Source: Paenibacillus sp. VTT E-133291
GTDB taxonomy: Bacteria; Bacillota; Bacilli; Paenibacillales; Paenibacillaceae
Assembly: GCF_002264395.1 (NCBI RefSeq)
Contig: NZ_NFVA01000055.1
Span: 1 to 47,487 of the forward strand
DNA: 47,487 bases
Reading direction: 5' to 3'
In this document: positions 16,717-25,071 of the stretch, piece by piece
Numbering within the stretch: the stretch's first letter is position 1
Layout: each line of letters opens with the position of its first letter
Program-made: the position numbers and the translations under genes
The notes under the pieces: model-generated
Told to the model about the DNA's origin: nothing
Seen by the model: only the letters and a program-made list of their open reading frames with translations
Databases searched by the model: none

Positions 16717-16815
16717 ATGTTGAATATGTACAGAGAAGTTTCCCGGGACCGGGATAAGGTTATGCAAATTATTTCGATTATAACAGGAGGTGCCATAGGA
16801 CTTGAGCAACAATGA
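16717..16815 (+). CDS. Possible 32-residue peptide overlapping the ftsA start
   Basis: A short frame begins at ATG 16717, six bases after GAAAGGG, and reads MLNMYREVSRDRDKV followed by a hydrophobic stretch IISIITGGAIG. It stops at TGA 16813-16815, 14 bases into ftsA. It contains the ftsA ribosome binding site (AGGAGGTG at 16785-16792), so ribosomes finishing it would end on the ftsA start. I recognise no family. It could be a coupling leader peptide or a chance frame; no composition test was possible. Confidence 0.3.
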   Translation: MLNMYREVSRDRDKVMQIISIITGGAIGLEQQ

Positions 16816-18064
16816 CATCATTGTTAGTTTGGACATCGGTACATCCAAAGTTCGGGCAATAATTGGGGAAGTTACCAATGGAACCTTTAATATTATTGGC
16901 GTTGGATCTGCTGATTCGGAAGGAATACGTAAAGGCGCGATTGTAGATATCGACCAAACTGTGCAATCGATCAAAAGTGCTATAGATCATGCAGAGCAAA
17001 TGGTGGGTATTCAAATATCAGAGGTTTATGTAGGCATTTCCGGTAATCATATTGGCCTGCAATCCAGCCACGGTGTCGTGGCCGTTCAGAATGAGGATCG
17101 TGAAATCGGTGAGGATGATATCGATCGCGTTATTAAAGCTGCGGAAGTCATCGCTATGCCTCCGGAGCGAGAAGTGATTGATGTTGTTCCTAAACAATTT
17201 ATCGTCGATGGTCTCGAAGGTATTCAGGACCCGCGCGGAATGATTGGTGTTCGTTTAGAAGTGGACGCAACCATCGTTACGGGTGCTAAGACGCCAATAC
17301 ATAATCTACTGCGCTGTGTTGAGAAATCAGGGCTGAAAGTGAAGGATCTTGTGCTGATGTCTCTTGGTGCTGGTGGATTGGCGCTTTCCAAGGACGAGAA
17401 ATCGATGGGATCTGTTCTGGTTGATATCGGTGCCGGGTCGACAACGATAGCCATATACGAAGAAAGTTCCCTTTGTGCAACCTCTACGATTCCGATCGGC
17501 GGAGAATTTGTAACAAATGACATTGCATACGGACTACGTACACTTACTGATCAAGCGGAGAAAGTAAAGCTAAAGTATGGTTGCGCATGGATTGACGATG
17601 CAGCCTCTGACGTTGTCTTCAAGGTGCTGCGCATTGGCAGTAATGTAGAGAAGGAATTTAACCAAGAGGATTTAGCGGCAATTATCGAACCACGGGTGCA
17701 AGAAATCTTCCATCTGATTAAACAGGAAGTGAAACGGCTTGGTTACAGTGAACTACCTGGAGGTTATATACTAACGGGTGGAACTGTTTCGATGCCTGGC
17801 GTATTAAAGGCGGCCCAGACTGAATTGGCCGCATCTGTACGCATCGCTGTACCGGATTATATCGGTGTACGGGACCCTGGGTTTACCGGAGGTGTTGGTA
17901 TCCTGCATAATGTTGTCCGTAGCTTCCGTGGAAGAAGCAGTGGTGGAAGCAGCAACAAAAAGACGGTCAACCGGAGTAAGCAGAACGCCACTCCAAATCA
18001 GGAAACGGCTCAGAAGACCGGGTTTGTCGAGCGTCTAAAGAACATGTTCAGCGAGTTTATATAA
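16802..18064 (+). CDS. ftsA: Cell division protein FtsA
   Basis: An actin-like ATPase that tethers FtsZ filaments to the membrane. It is 420 residues with the phosphate-1 loop SLDIGTSKVRAIIGE at residues 9-23. VDIGAGSTTIAIY (phosphate 2) and GGYILTGGTVSMPG (adenosine loop) follow, and the C-terminal amphipathic helix FVERLKNMFSEFI is the usual membrane-targeting sequence. The start is TTG at 16802, nine bases after AGGAGGTG. A serine/asparagine-rich linker precedes the C-terminal helix. It lies directly upstream of ftsZ, as in most Firmicutes. Confidence 0.96.
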   Translation: MSNNDIIVSLDIGTSKVRAIIGEVTNGTFNIIGVGSADSEGIRKGAIVDIDQTVQSIKSAIDHAEQMVGIQISEVYVGISGNHIGLQSSHGVVAVQNEDREIGEDDIDRVIKAAEVIAMPPEREVIDVVPKQFIVDGLEGIQDPRGMIGVRLEVDATIVTGAKTPIHNLLRCVEKSGLKVKDLVLMSLGAGGLALSKDEKSMGSVLVDIGAGSTTIAIYEESSLCATSTIPIGGEFVTNDIAYGLRTLTDQAEKVKLKYGCAWIDDAASDVVFKVLRIGSNVEKEFNQEDLAAIIEPRVQEIFHLIKQEVKRLGYSELPGGYILTGGTVSMPGVLKAAQTELAASVRIAVPDYIGVRDPGFTGGVGILHNVVRSFRGRSSGGSSNKKTVNRSKQNATPNQETAQKTGFVERLKNMFSEFI

Positions 18065-18125
18065 GTGTAAGTCCAGATATACTTGGACCGGCCATCCAAG
18101 CACATTGAGGGGGAGATGGAACTAT

Positions 18126-19247
18126 ATGTTAGAATTTGATTTTGAAATGGAGAGCTTGGCGCAAATAAAAGTCATCGGCGTAGGCGGCGGAGGTAGTAAT
18201 GCTGTCAACCGGATGATTGAAAACGGCGTTCAGGGTGTAGAGTTTATTACGGTTAATACAGACGCCCAAGCGTTGCATATGGCCAAATCGGAGCACAAGC
18301 TGCAGATTGGGGACAAGCTAACCCGCGGTTTGGGTGCAGGCGCCAACCCTGAAGTCGGTAAGAAAGCAGCGGAGGAATCCCGTGATCTGATTTCGAATAC
18401 CCTTAAAGGTGCAGACATGGTGTTTGTTACTGCAGGAATGGGTGGCGGTACCGGTACAGGTGCTGCGCCAGTTATAGCTGAAATTGCTAGAGAGTGCGGA
18501 GCCTTGACTGTGGGTGTAGTTACTCGTCCGTTCACCTTTGAAGGAAGAAAACGTTATAACCAGGCAATGCTTGGTATCGAAGCTTTGAAAGAAAAAGTCG
18601 ACACGCTAATCGTCATTCCAAATGACCGTTTGCTTGAGATCGTTGATAAGAAAACACCGATGTTAGAAGCTTTCCGTGAAGCAGATAATGTTCTCCGGCA
18701 GGCTGTTCAAGGTATCTCTGATCTAATTAAGGTTCCTGGTCTAATTAACCTTGACTTTGCGGATGTGAAGACCATCATGACCGAGCGCGGTTCAGCGCTC
18801 ATGGGTATTGGTATCGCAAATGGTGAGAACCGTGCGTCAGAAGCCGCACGCAAAGCCATCATGAGCCCACTCTTAGAAACGTCTATTGAAGGTGCTCGTG
18901 GCGTAATTATGAACATTACGGGAGGATCCAACCTCTCTCTATACGAAGTGAATGAAGCGGCTGAGATCGTTACATCCGCCTCTGACCCTGAAGTGAATAT
19001 GATCTTTGGTGCGATTATAGATGAGGATCTGAAGGATGATATCAAAGTAACAGTAATTGCTACTGGCTTTGAACATAAACCTTCGCCTGAAACTCCAGGA
19101 CGTCGTCCGGTCTCGACGAATAACGAGCCTGCGGCAGCACCGGATAAGAGCGCAGCAAATTTACGTCCTTTCGGCAATCAGAGTTCTTCTGACCAGCTCG
19201 ATATTCCGACGTTCCTGCGTAATCGTACTCGGGGCAACAACGATTAA
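18126..19247 (+). CDS. ftsZ: Cell division protein FtsZ
   Basis: The tubulin-like GTPase that forms the Z ring. The 373-residue protein begins MLEFDFEMESLAQIKVIGVG. It has the GTP-binding signature GGGTGTG (about residues 106-112) and the synergy-loop region NLDFADVKTIM. A variable linker (about 318-357) leads to the conserved C-terminal peptide DIPTFLRNRTR, which binds FtsA and SepF. ATG 18126 follows GAGGGGGAG; the upstream in-frame TTG at 18105 would add a non-conserved leader. A terminator follows, separating ftsAZ from spoIIGA. Confidence 0.97.
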   Translation: MLEFDFEMESLAQIKVIGVGGGGSNAVNRMIENGVQGVEFITVNTDAQALHMAKSEHKLQIGDKLTRGLGAGANPEVGKKAAEESRDLISNTLKGADMVFVTAGMGGGTGTGAAPVIAEIARECGALTVGVVTRPFTFEGRKRYNQAMLGIEALKEKVDTLIVIPNDRLLEIVDKKTPMLEAFREADNVLRQAVQGISDLIKVPGLINLDFADVKTIMTERGSALMGIGIANGENRASEAARKAIMSPLLETSIEGARGVIMNITGGSNLSLYEVNEAAEIVTSASDPEVNMIFGAIIDEDLKDDIKVTVIATGFEHKPSPETPGRRPVSTNNEPAAAPDKSAANLRPFGNQSSSDQLDIPTFLRNRTRGNND

Positions 19248-19272
19248 TTAAAGAGAATCAAGTTAATACGAG

Positions 19273-19321
19273 AACACCGTATCGCTTAGCTAATTAGCTA
19301 TGGCGGTACGGTGTTTTTTTT
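19273..19321 (+). terminator. Terminator after ftsZ
   Basis: AACACCGTA (19273-19281) pairs with TACGGTGTT (19307-19315), with further pairing inside, followed by eight T residues. It ends the ftsA-ftsZ transcript before the sporulation genes. Confidence 0.9.
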
Positions 19322-19377
19322 GAAATAAAAGATCTAAAAAATTCCATGAAGAAGGAATAAATCCTCACGCGCTATAA

Positions 19378-19445
19378 CTCGACAAAAAAACCGCAAGAAT
19401 GCCCCCCAAGTTTAGACAGACTTTGAAAGCGAGACTTTCTATACT
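19378..19445 (+). promoter_or_regulatory. Candidate Spo0A-activated spoIIG promoter
   Basis: CTCGACAA (19378-19385) is a 7/8 match to the Spo0A box read on the minus strand (TTGTCGAA). A weaker 6/8 match TTAGACAG lies at 19412-19419. A -10 box TATACT (19440-19445) is 21 bp from TAGACA (19413-19418). This resembles B. subtilis spoIIG, where a sigma-A promoter with an unusually long spacer is activated by Spo0A bound near -37 and further upstream. The resemblance is seen here; function is inferred. Confidence 0.5.
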
Positions 19446-19512
19446 AATCATATCGTCCAAAAAACAGAGCCTGATCCAATTTGGCTAGAGGATAGATTCC
19501 GCCATTAAGCAG

Positions 19513-20469
19513 GTGAATGCACTGGTTGTTTATATTGACTTGATATTCGCCGCCAATCTAGTGATCGACGGAATTCTTTTGTGGCTGACAGGCTGGATGG
19601 TTAAGCTGAGAATCTCATGGTGGCGTTTAATCGTCTCAGCTCTCGTTGGCGCACTGTATGTAGTGATGATGTTTGTACCGGAGCTGTCTTTCATGTATAC
19701 CTTCCTTATCAAGTTTGGATTGTCGGTAGTTATGTTATGGATTGCCTTTGGTTTTGGGAGTCTGCAAAGCTATCTTCGCACTATGGGAGCTTTCTATATT
19801 ATCAATTTTGCAGCCGCAGGTGGAATTGTTGGTATTCACTATTTGCTGCAGAGCTCCAGCGACATTTGGAATGGTATTATGTTCACTGCTTCAGGAGGGC
19901 ATGCCTACGGCCTAAAGATCGGCTTTTGGTTTGTCATTGCAGTATTCCCCCTGGTGTTAATCTGCTTCAAGGCAGTGCATTCTTCACGAATCAGAAGGGA
20001 GCAGCTTGAAACCTATATCGGTGAGGTGGTTGTTGAAATTGATGGTGTAAGTGTTTCCTGTCCTGGCCTGTTAGACACAGGTAATCGTCTCTGTGATCCT
20101 TTGACCCGCATACCGGTGATGGTGATGGAATCGACGCTCTGGGAGGGGCATCTGCCTGCTGCATGGAAAGGGAGACTCACTCAGGATGGTGCGGACAAAC
20201 TTTTGCTAGAAACGGACGGGCAGTCGTTTGCTTGGCAGGATAGGATGCGACTAGTACCTTACAGGGGGATTAACCGAGGGGCATCATTTATGCTCGCACT
20301 GAAGCCAGACCTTGTGACGATAAAGCTCGGTGAAGATATCTTTTATAGTAAAAGAGTCTTAATTGGGCTGGATGGCGGGACACTCTCAGGAGATGGAGCC
20401 TATCGGGCGGTCATTCATCCAGATTTAACTCAAAAAGAGAGCGCCACTGATGCAGCACTACCTTCCTAA
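19513..20469 (+). CDS. spoIIGA: Sporulation sigma-E factor-processing peptidase SpoIIGA
   Basis: A membrane-bound aspartic protease that removes the pro-sequence of sigma-E in the mother cell after septation. Of its 318 residues, the N-terminal half is hydrophobic with about five membrane segments. The C-terminal half carries the protease motif LLDTGNRL (Asp188). The start is GTG at 19513, giving the family-like N-terminus MNALVVYIDLIFAANL. Its ribosome binding site is poor: the nearest purine run (AGAGGATAG) is about 17 bases upstream, so translation may be weak. It lies 94 bp upstream of its substrate gene sigE. Confidence 0.94.
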   Translation: MNALVVYIDLIFAANLVIDGILLWLTGWMVKLRISWWRLIVSALVGALYVVMMFVPELSFMYTFLIKFGLSVVMLWIAFGFGSLQSYLRTMGAFYIINFAAAGGIVGIHYLLQSSSDIWNGIMFTASGGHAYGLKIGFWFVIAVFPLVLICFKAVHSSRIRREQLETYIGEVVVEIDGVSVSCPGLLDTGNRLCDPLTRIPVMVMESTLWEGHLPAAWKGRLTQDGADKLLLETDGQSFAWQDRMRLVPYRGINRGASFMLALKPDLVTIKLGEDIFYSKRVLIGLDGGTLSGDGAYRAVIHPDLTQKESATDAALPS

Positions 20470-20563
20470 TCTTTAAAGCTAGCTGAACCAAACTTCTGAT
20501 GGCTGAAAGCGGGAATTAAAAGCTTTATACGCTAACCGTGTACTTCTTGGAGGAGGAACAATA

Positions 20564-21283
20564 ATGGTCAAATGGAAAATTGCTCTGCAGCTGCAATATT
20601 ACCGCATGCTGTTTCTACTGGGGTTGAAGAGTCAGGAAATCTATTATATCGGCGGGAGCGAGGCTCTACCTCCACCGCTGACACGGGAAGAAGAAGAGTA
20701 TCTGCTTCAGCGGCTATCCAGCGGCGATGCAGCTGTTCGTGCGATGCTGATTGAGCGTAACCTGCGCCTCGTAGTGTATATCGCTCGTAAATTCGAGAAT
20801 ACCGGAATCAATATTGAAGACCTAGTTTCGATAGGGGCTATCGGATTAATTAAGGCGGTTAACACTTTTGATCCCGAGAAAAAAATAAAACTAGCAACTT
20901 ATGCATCACGTTGCATAGAGAATGAAATTTTGATGTATCTGCGGCGTAATAGCAAGACACGAAGTGAGGTTTCTTTTGATGAGCCTCTTAATATCGATTG
21001 GGATGGTAATGAGTTGCTGCTCTCAGACGTATTAGGAACGGAAAATGATACCATTTATCGGAACATTGAAGAACAGGTCGATCGCAAGCTGCTGCAAAAG
21101 GCGCTGGAAAAGCTGAGTGAACGGGAAAGACTCATTATGGAGCTGCGTTTCGGACTGCGTGGGGGCGAAGAAAAGACGCAAAAAGATGTGGCGGATCTGC
21201 TCGGAATTTCCCAATCTTACATTTCTCGTCTGGAGAAACGAATTATTAAGCGGCTGCGTAAGGAGTTTAACAAGATGGTATAA
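20564..21283 (+). CDS. sigE: RNA polymerase sigma-E factor, pro-protein
   Basis: The early mother-cell sporulation sigma factor, made as an inactive membrane-associated precursor. Its 239 residues start with an amphipathic pro-sequence (about 1-27) ending at YYIGGSEALPPPLT, the sequence cleaved by SpoIIGA in Bacillus. Region 2 contains RNLRLVVYIARKFENTG and the -10-recognition stretch. Region 4 holds the helix-turn-helix GISQSYISRLEKRIIKRLRK near the C-terminus. A strong GGAGGAGGAA site precedes the ATG. Presence of spoIIGA, sigE and sigG in order confirms a spore former. Confidence 0.97.
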   Translation: MVKWKIALQLQYYRMLFLLGLKSQEIYYIGGSEALPPPLTREEEEYLLQRLSSGDAAVRAMLIERNLRLVVYIARKFENTGINIEDLVSIGAIGLIKAVNTFDPEKKIKLATYASRCIENEILMYLRRNSKTRSEVSFDEPLNIDWDGNELLLSDVLGTENDTIYRNIEEQVDRKLLQKALEKLSERERLIMELRFGLRGGEEKTQKDVADLLGISQSYISRLEKRIIKRLRKEFNKMV

Positions 21284-21361
21284 GGTGAAATTAGCAAGGA
21301 ATAAAATGGCCAACCCGGGAGATAATGTACAGTAATGTTTCTCCTTGGGAGGTAAATCATC

Positions 21362-22144
21362 ATGACCCGTAATAAAGTCGAGATTTGCGGTGTGGATACT
21401 GCTAAGCTGCCTGTTCTAACGAATGTGGAAATGCGGCAACTGTTCACTTCGCTGCAGCAGCAGGGCGAGCGATCCGCCAGAGAGAAATTGGTAAATGGTA
21501 ATCTTAGGCTTGTTCTAAGTGTTATCCAGAGGTTCAATAATAGGGGGGAATTTGTTGACGATTTGTTCCAGGTAGGCTGCATCGGTCTGATGAAAGCCAT
21601 CGATAATTTCGATTTATCACAAAACGTTAAGTTCTCCACATATGCGGTTCCGATGATTATTGGTGAGATCCGCCGTTACTTGCGTGATAACAACCCGATT
21701 CGAGTATCGCGTTCACTCCGAGACATTGCTTACAAGGCGCTTCAGGTACGCGATAGTCTGACTAATCAGAATTCGCGGGAACCGACGATATTCGAAATCT
21801 CTGAAGCACTTGGTGTACCGAAGGAAGATGTAGTGTTTGCCCTTGATGCTATACAGGATCCAGTGTCCTTATTCGAACCGATCTATCATGACGGTGGCGA
21901 TCCTATTTATGTAATGGACCAGATTAGCGATGATAAGAATAAGGATGTGTCGTGGATCGAAGAAATCGCCTTACGTGAAGCGATGCGTAAGTTAGGTCAA
22001 AGGGAGAAACGAATTTTATCCATGCGGTTTTTCGAAGGGAAAACACAGATGGAGGTCGCAGATGAGATTGGTATCTCACAGGCACAGGTCTCACGTCTAG
22101 AGAAATCTGCGATTCAGCAAATGCAAAAACATGTGAAGTCTTAA
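21362..22144 (+). CDS. sigG: RNA polymerase sigma-G factor
   Basis: The late forespore sigma factor. The 260-residue protein starts MTRNKVEICGVDTAKLPVLT, the conserved SigG N-terminus. It has region 2 (VDDLFQVGCIGLMKAIDNFD), region 3 and the region 4 helix-turn-helix EIGISQAQVSRLEKSA. It is encoded 78 bp after sigE and is probably also transcribed from its own forespore promoter, though I could not place a clear one in that gap. The ATG follows TGGGAGGT. A terminator follows. Confidence 0.96.
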   Translation: MTRNKVEICGVDTAKLPVLTNVEMRQLFTSLQQQGERSAREKLVNGNLRLVLSVIQRFNNRGEFVDDLFQVGCIGLMKAIDNFDLSQNVKFSTYAVPMIIGEIRRYLRDNNPIRVSRSLRDIAYKALQVRDSLTNQNSREPTIFEISEALGVPKEDVVFALDAIQDPVSLFEPIYHDGGDPIYVMDQISDDKNKDVSWIEEIALREAMRKLGQREKRILSMRFFEGKTQMEVADEIGISQAQVSRLEKSAIQQMQKHVKS

Positions 22145-22155
22145 ATTGTCTGAAT

Positions 22156-22209
22156 GAGGAGATATCCAGAATCCGTGATAAGGATTTTGGATGATCTCCT
22201 CTTTTTATT
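22156..22209 (+). terminator. Terminator after sigG
   Basis: GAGGAGAT at 22156 and the following ATCCAGAATCC pair with GGATTTTGGAT and ATCTCCTC (22181-22201), leading into TTTTTATT. It closes the spoIIG-sigG unit. Confidence 0.9.
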
Positions 22210-22308
22210 GTTTAAGCTTAGCCTCACTTTGCAGGGATATTTCAGGCATGTGGCCAAGCTTTCATAACATATATTGGACTATAGGTCTGATTGTACAGGG
22301 GTGGTGAA

Positions 22309-22653
22309 ATGAACGAGGATTATTTAGGATCAGCTAAAAAGATGAAAATCTCTGATTTTCAGACTAAGGACGTTATTAATATTGTGGATGGCAAACGACT
22401 AGGCCAAATCAGTGACTTAGAGCTCGATTTACGCCGAGGTGTCATCGATGCCATTGTAATTCCCGGCTACACACGGTTTATGGGTTTGTTCGGAGGAGGA
22501 ACGGATCTGATTATTCCATGGCGAAATATTGTCAAAATCGGGTCTGATGTAGTGCTTGTGAAGATTGAAGAATCAAGAATGCCTCAAGGGCAGGATGAAC
22601 GAGAAACGATGTATCTGGAACGAGGGGACCGAGGCGAACGGCGCACTTATTAA
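22309..22653 (+). CDS. ylmC: YlmC/YmxH family sporulation-associated protein
   Basis: A 114-residue protein with a PRC-barrel-like fold. The conserved core is MKISDFQTKDVINIVDGKRL, then GQISDLELDL, IDAIVIPGYTRFMGLFGG and the basic-acidic tail. YlmC/YmxH proteins lie next to sigG in many Bacillales; their exact role is not settled. ATG 22309 follows AGGGGTGGTG; a longer reading from TTG 22291 has no such site. A terminator hairpin overlaps its stop codon. Confidence 0.85.
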   Translation: MNEDYLGSAKKMKISDFQTKDVINIVDGKRLGQISDLELDLRRGVIDAIVIPGYTRFMGLFGGGTDLIIPWRNIVKIGSDVVLVKIEESRMPQGQDERETMYLERGDRGERRTY

Positions 22654-22668
22654 TTAGGTGCGTTTTTT
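22642..22668 (+). terminator. Terminator overlapping the ylmC stop codon
   Basis: CGCAC (22642-22646) pairs with GTGCG (22658-22662), followed by six T residues and more T. The stem is short and the stop codon lies in its loop, so it may be only partly effective. Confidence 0.6.
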
Positions 22669-22785
22669 GTTTTTTATAAAAGAATTGGAGTGCATCGCAT
22701 AAAAAGCTGTTAATTTGAGGTTTTAAGCTAAAGCGGCATTTTGTGGGGGTATTTACATGTGGTACACTTAGGCGGAGGTGAGGAT

Positions 22786-23643
22786 ATGGAACCGTTTGTG
22801 CAGGGGAAGGAAACACTTATGCTGCTCCATCTGGAGCCTTGGTGTGTGGAGCATAAAGAAATTACAGCAGGGTTTACAGGTAGACAGGGAGGGGCTAGCA
22901 AAAAGCCTTATGACAGCCTGAATTGTGCATTTCATGTTGGGGATGCTCCGGAAGATGTCTTAACGAATCGTAGGACGCTTGCGGAAGCTCTTGATTTCAA
23001 GCCGGAAGCTTGGACTTGTGGGGAACAAACCCATGGAGCAGAAATAGCAGTGGTAAGGGAAGCCGATCGTGGTCGGGGCCAAAAGGATAGAGCCTCGGCA
23101 TTTCAGACAACCGATGGCTTGCTTACAGATGTGCCGGGTGTATTGCTTACTTCTTTTTATGCGGATTGCGTGCCTCTTTACTTTTATGATCCAGTGCACC
23201 GAGTCGTCGGTCTTGCGCATGCTGGCTGGAAGGGAACTGTGGCCCAGATTGCAGCCGCGATGGTGAGTAAAATGGAGACCGTTTACAGCAGCCATCCGCA
23301 GGATATCATTGCAGCGATCGGACCCTCCATTGGGGACTGTTGTTATGAGGTGGACGATTATGTGATGAAGCATGTCCGTCAATTGGAGGGTGATTTGAGC
23401 AAGCCGACAGAAACAGCCGATTCTGTAGGGCTATACAGAACATCTGACACAGATGAGAACAAATACATGCTAAACTTGAAAGAAATGAATCGACGCATTA
23501 TGATTAAAGCAGGAATATTGCCGACTCATATCGAATGTACTTCTTGGTGTACAAGCTGTAATCAAGATTTGTTCTTTTCTTATCGTAAAGAAAATGGGGT
23601 TACAGGCAGGATGACGAGCTGGATCGGAATAAAGGAGAGTTGA
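22786..23643 (+). CDS. pgeF: Peptidoglycan editing factor PgeF (YlmD, multicopper-oxidase-like)
   Basis: A member of the YfiH/DUF152 family, which has been described as purine nucleoside phosphorylase/laccase-like; in E. coli PgeF prevents misincorporation of L-Ser into the stem peptide. Of 285 residues, the metal-site motifs are GEQTHGAEIAVV, SFYADCVPLYFYDP and VGLAHAGWKGT, with IGPSIGDCCYEVDD following. ATG 22786 is 5 bases after GGAGGTG. In-frame upstream sequence lacks conserved features. The ylm cluster beside ftsAZ and sigEG is standard. Confidence 0.92.
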   Translation: MEPFVQGKETLMLLHLEPWCVEHKEITAGFTGRQGGASKKPYDSLNCAFHVGDAPEDVLTNRRTLAEALDFKPEAWTCGEQTHGAEIAVVREADRGRGQKDRASAFQTTDGLLTDVPGVLLTSFYADCVPLYFYDPVHRVVGLAHAGWKGTVAQIAAAMVSKMETVYSSHPQDIIAAIGPSIGDCCYEVDDYVMKHVRQLEGDLSKPTETADSVGLYRTSDTDENKYMLNLKEMNRRIMIKAGILPTHIECTSWCTSCNQDLFFSYRKENGVTGRMTSWIGIKES

Positions 23644-23646
23644 AAG

Positions 23647-24333
23647 TTGGCTTTAACACTGCAGGAGAGAATTGCTGAAGTAGAGGAACGTGTAGCACGT
23701 GCCTGCGCGGCAAGCGGCCGGGATCGAAATGACGTCAAGGTAATTGCAGTGACGAAATATGTTTCTCTGGAAATGGTGTCCTCCGTATTGGAGGCAGGCC
23801 TAGAGCATATTGCCGAGAGTCGCTGGCAGGATGCTGAGCACAAATGGAAGGTTTTAGGGGACCAAGGGACATGGCATTTTATCGGGCATTTGCAGACCAA
23901 TAAGGTTAAAGACGTTATTGGCAAGTTTCAATATATACACTCTTTAGACCGGATATCCCTGGCGCAAGAATTACACAAAAAGGCGATTGCCGCAGATCAA
24001 GAAGTGAATGTCTTACTTCAAGTAAACATCTCTGGAGAAGATACGAAATTTGGTCTGTCGCCTGAGGCGGTACCTGGATTTTTGCGTGAAATTGCTAGTC
24101 TCGACCGTGTAAAAGTAATTGGACTAATGACGATGGCACCTTTAGAAGGTGATCCGGAGCTTACCCGCCCTGTATTTCGCGGACTTCGTGAGCTGCGCGA
24201 TGAGCTCAATCAACTTGCTTTGACACCTGAGCCGATTACGGAGTTATCCATGGGAATGTCGAATGATTTTGAAGTGGCGATACAGGAAGGAGCCACCTGG
24301 GTACGCCTAGGTACGGTGTTAGTAGGCCATTAG
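23647..24333 (+). CDS. ylmE: PLP homeostasis protein YlmE (YggS/PROSC family)
   Basis: A pyridoxal 5'-phosphate binding protein of the alanine-racemase-like barrel type, involved in balancing PLP and amino-acid pools. The 228-residue length is typical. VIAVTKYVSLEM contains the PLP lysine, followed by the WHFIGHLQTNKVK and ELSMGMSNDFEVAI signatures. The start is TTG at 23647, 7 nt after GGAGAG, and lies 3 bp after pgeF. Confidence 0.94.
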   Translation: MALTLQERIAEVEERVARACAASGRDRNDVKVIAVTKYVSLEMVSSVLEAGLEHIAESRWQDAEHKWKVLGDQGTWHFIGHLQTNKVKDVIGKFQYIHSLDRISLAQELHKKAIAADQEVNVLLQVNISGEDTKFGLSPEAVPGFLREIASLDRVKVIGLMTMAPLEGDPELTRPVFRGLRELRDELNQLALTPEPITELSMGMSNDFEVAIQEGATWVRLGTVLVGH

Positions 24334-24344
24334 GAGGGATCGTG

Positions 24345-24788
24345 ATGAGCGTTATGAACCGATTTATGAGTTTTTTGGGCTTGCAGGAGGAAGAGGAAAT
24401 TGTGGAGCGGGAGCGTATTTCCCAAGATGAGGATGAATATGAGCCAGCCCCTGTCGAAACCCGCAAAAATCAAAGGGGCAACGTTGTCAGTATCCATTCG
24501 CAGAAGAATGTAAAAGTTGTACTTTATGAGCCGCGTTCGTACGATGAGGCACAGGAAATTGCGGACCATCTCCGTTCTCACCGGACGGTAGTGATTAATC
24601 TTCAGCGTGTCCGTAATGATCAGGCAATGAGAATTATTGATTTTCTTAGCGGAACCGTTTATGCCCTTGGGGGAGGAATCTCTAAAATTGGGGGCAATAT
24701 ATTTATGTGCACGCCAGATACCGTTGAAATTCAAGGTGCCATTACAGAAATCCTAGGTGACGATCCAGACTATAACAGAATGAGGTGA
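24345..24788 (+). CDS. sepF: Cell division protein SepF
   Basis: SepF forms rings or arcs that bundle FtsZ and anchor it to the membrane. The 147-residue protein has the membrane-binding N-terminal helix MSVMNRFMSFLGL, an acidic linker, and the core domain with EPRSYDEAQEIADHL, RTVVINLQRV, the glycine-rich GTVYALGGGISKIG and a TPDTVEI end. ATG 24345 is 7 nt after GGAGG, against 4 nt for the adjacent in-frame GTG 24342. Confidence 0.95.
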   Translation: MSVMNRFMSFLGLQEEEEIVERERISQDEDEYEPAPVETRKNQRGNVVSIHSQKNVKVVLYEPRSYDEAQEIADHLRSHRTVVINLQRVRNDQAMRIIDFLSGTVYALGGGISKIGGNIFMCTPDTVEIQGAITEILGDDPDYNRMR

Positions 24789-24795
24789 ATGAGCT

Positions 24796-25062
24796 TTGCT
24801 CCAAATTGATTACATTATTGATATGCTGTTTAATATTTATTTTTACATGATTATTTTCTACGTACTGATGTCGTGGTTACCAAATGTTCGTGAGAACTTT
24901 ATCGGAGAACTGCTGAGCAAGCTTGTTGAGCCGTATTTGACACCATTTCGTCGGTTTATTCCGCCACTCTTTGGTACGCTTGATATTTCCCCGATCATAG
25001 CACTGCTTGTCTTGGAATTTGCGGCAGGTGGACTCAAATCCATTTTGCACTTAATTTTTTAG
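24796..25062 (+). CDS. ylmG: YggT family membrane protein YlmG
   Basis: An 88-residue integral membrane protein with two hydrophobic segments (about residues 5-25 and 62-85). It carries the family motif VEPYLTPFRRFIPP between them. YggT/YlmG proteins affect cell shape or division, with no known enzymatic activity. The start is TTG at 24796 following GAGGTGA. It lies 7 bp after sepF, in the same transcript. Confidence 0.92.
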   Translation: MLQIDYIIDMLFNIYFYMIIFYVLMSWLPNVRENFIGELLSKLVEPYLTPFRRFIPPLFGTLDISPIIALLVLEFAAGGLKSILHLIF

Positions 25063-25071
25063 GCAGAAGTG

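Noticed and set aside
22236..22275. Sigma-E-type promoter upstream of ylmC (GATATTT and CATAACAT)
   Set aside because: Spacing of about 20 bp is too long for sigma-E promoters, and the -10 match is partial.
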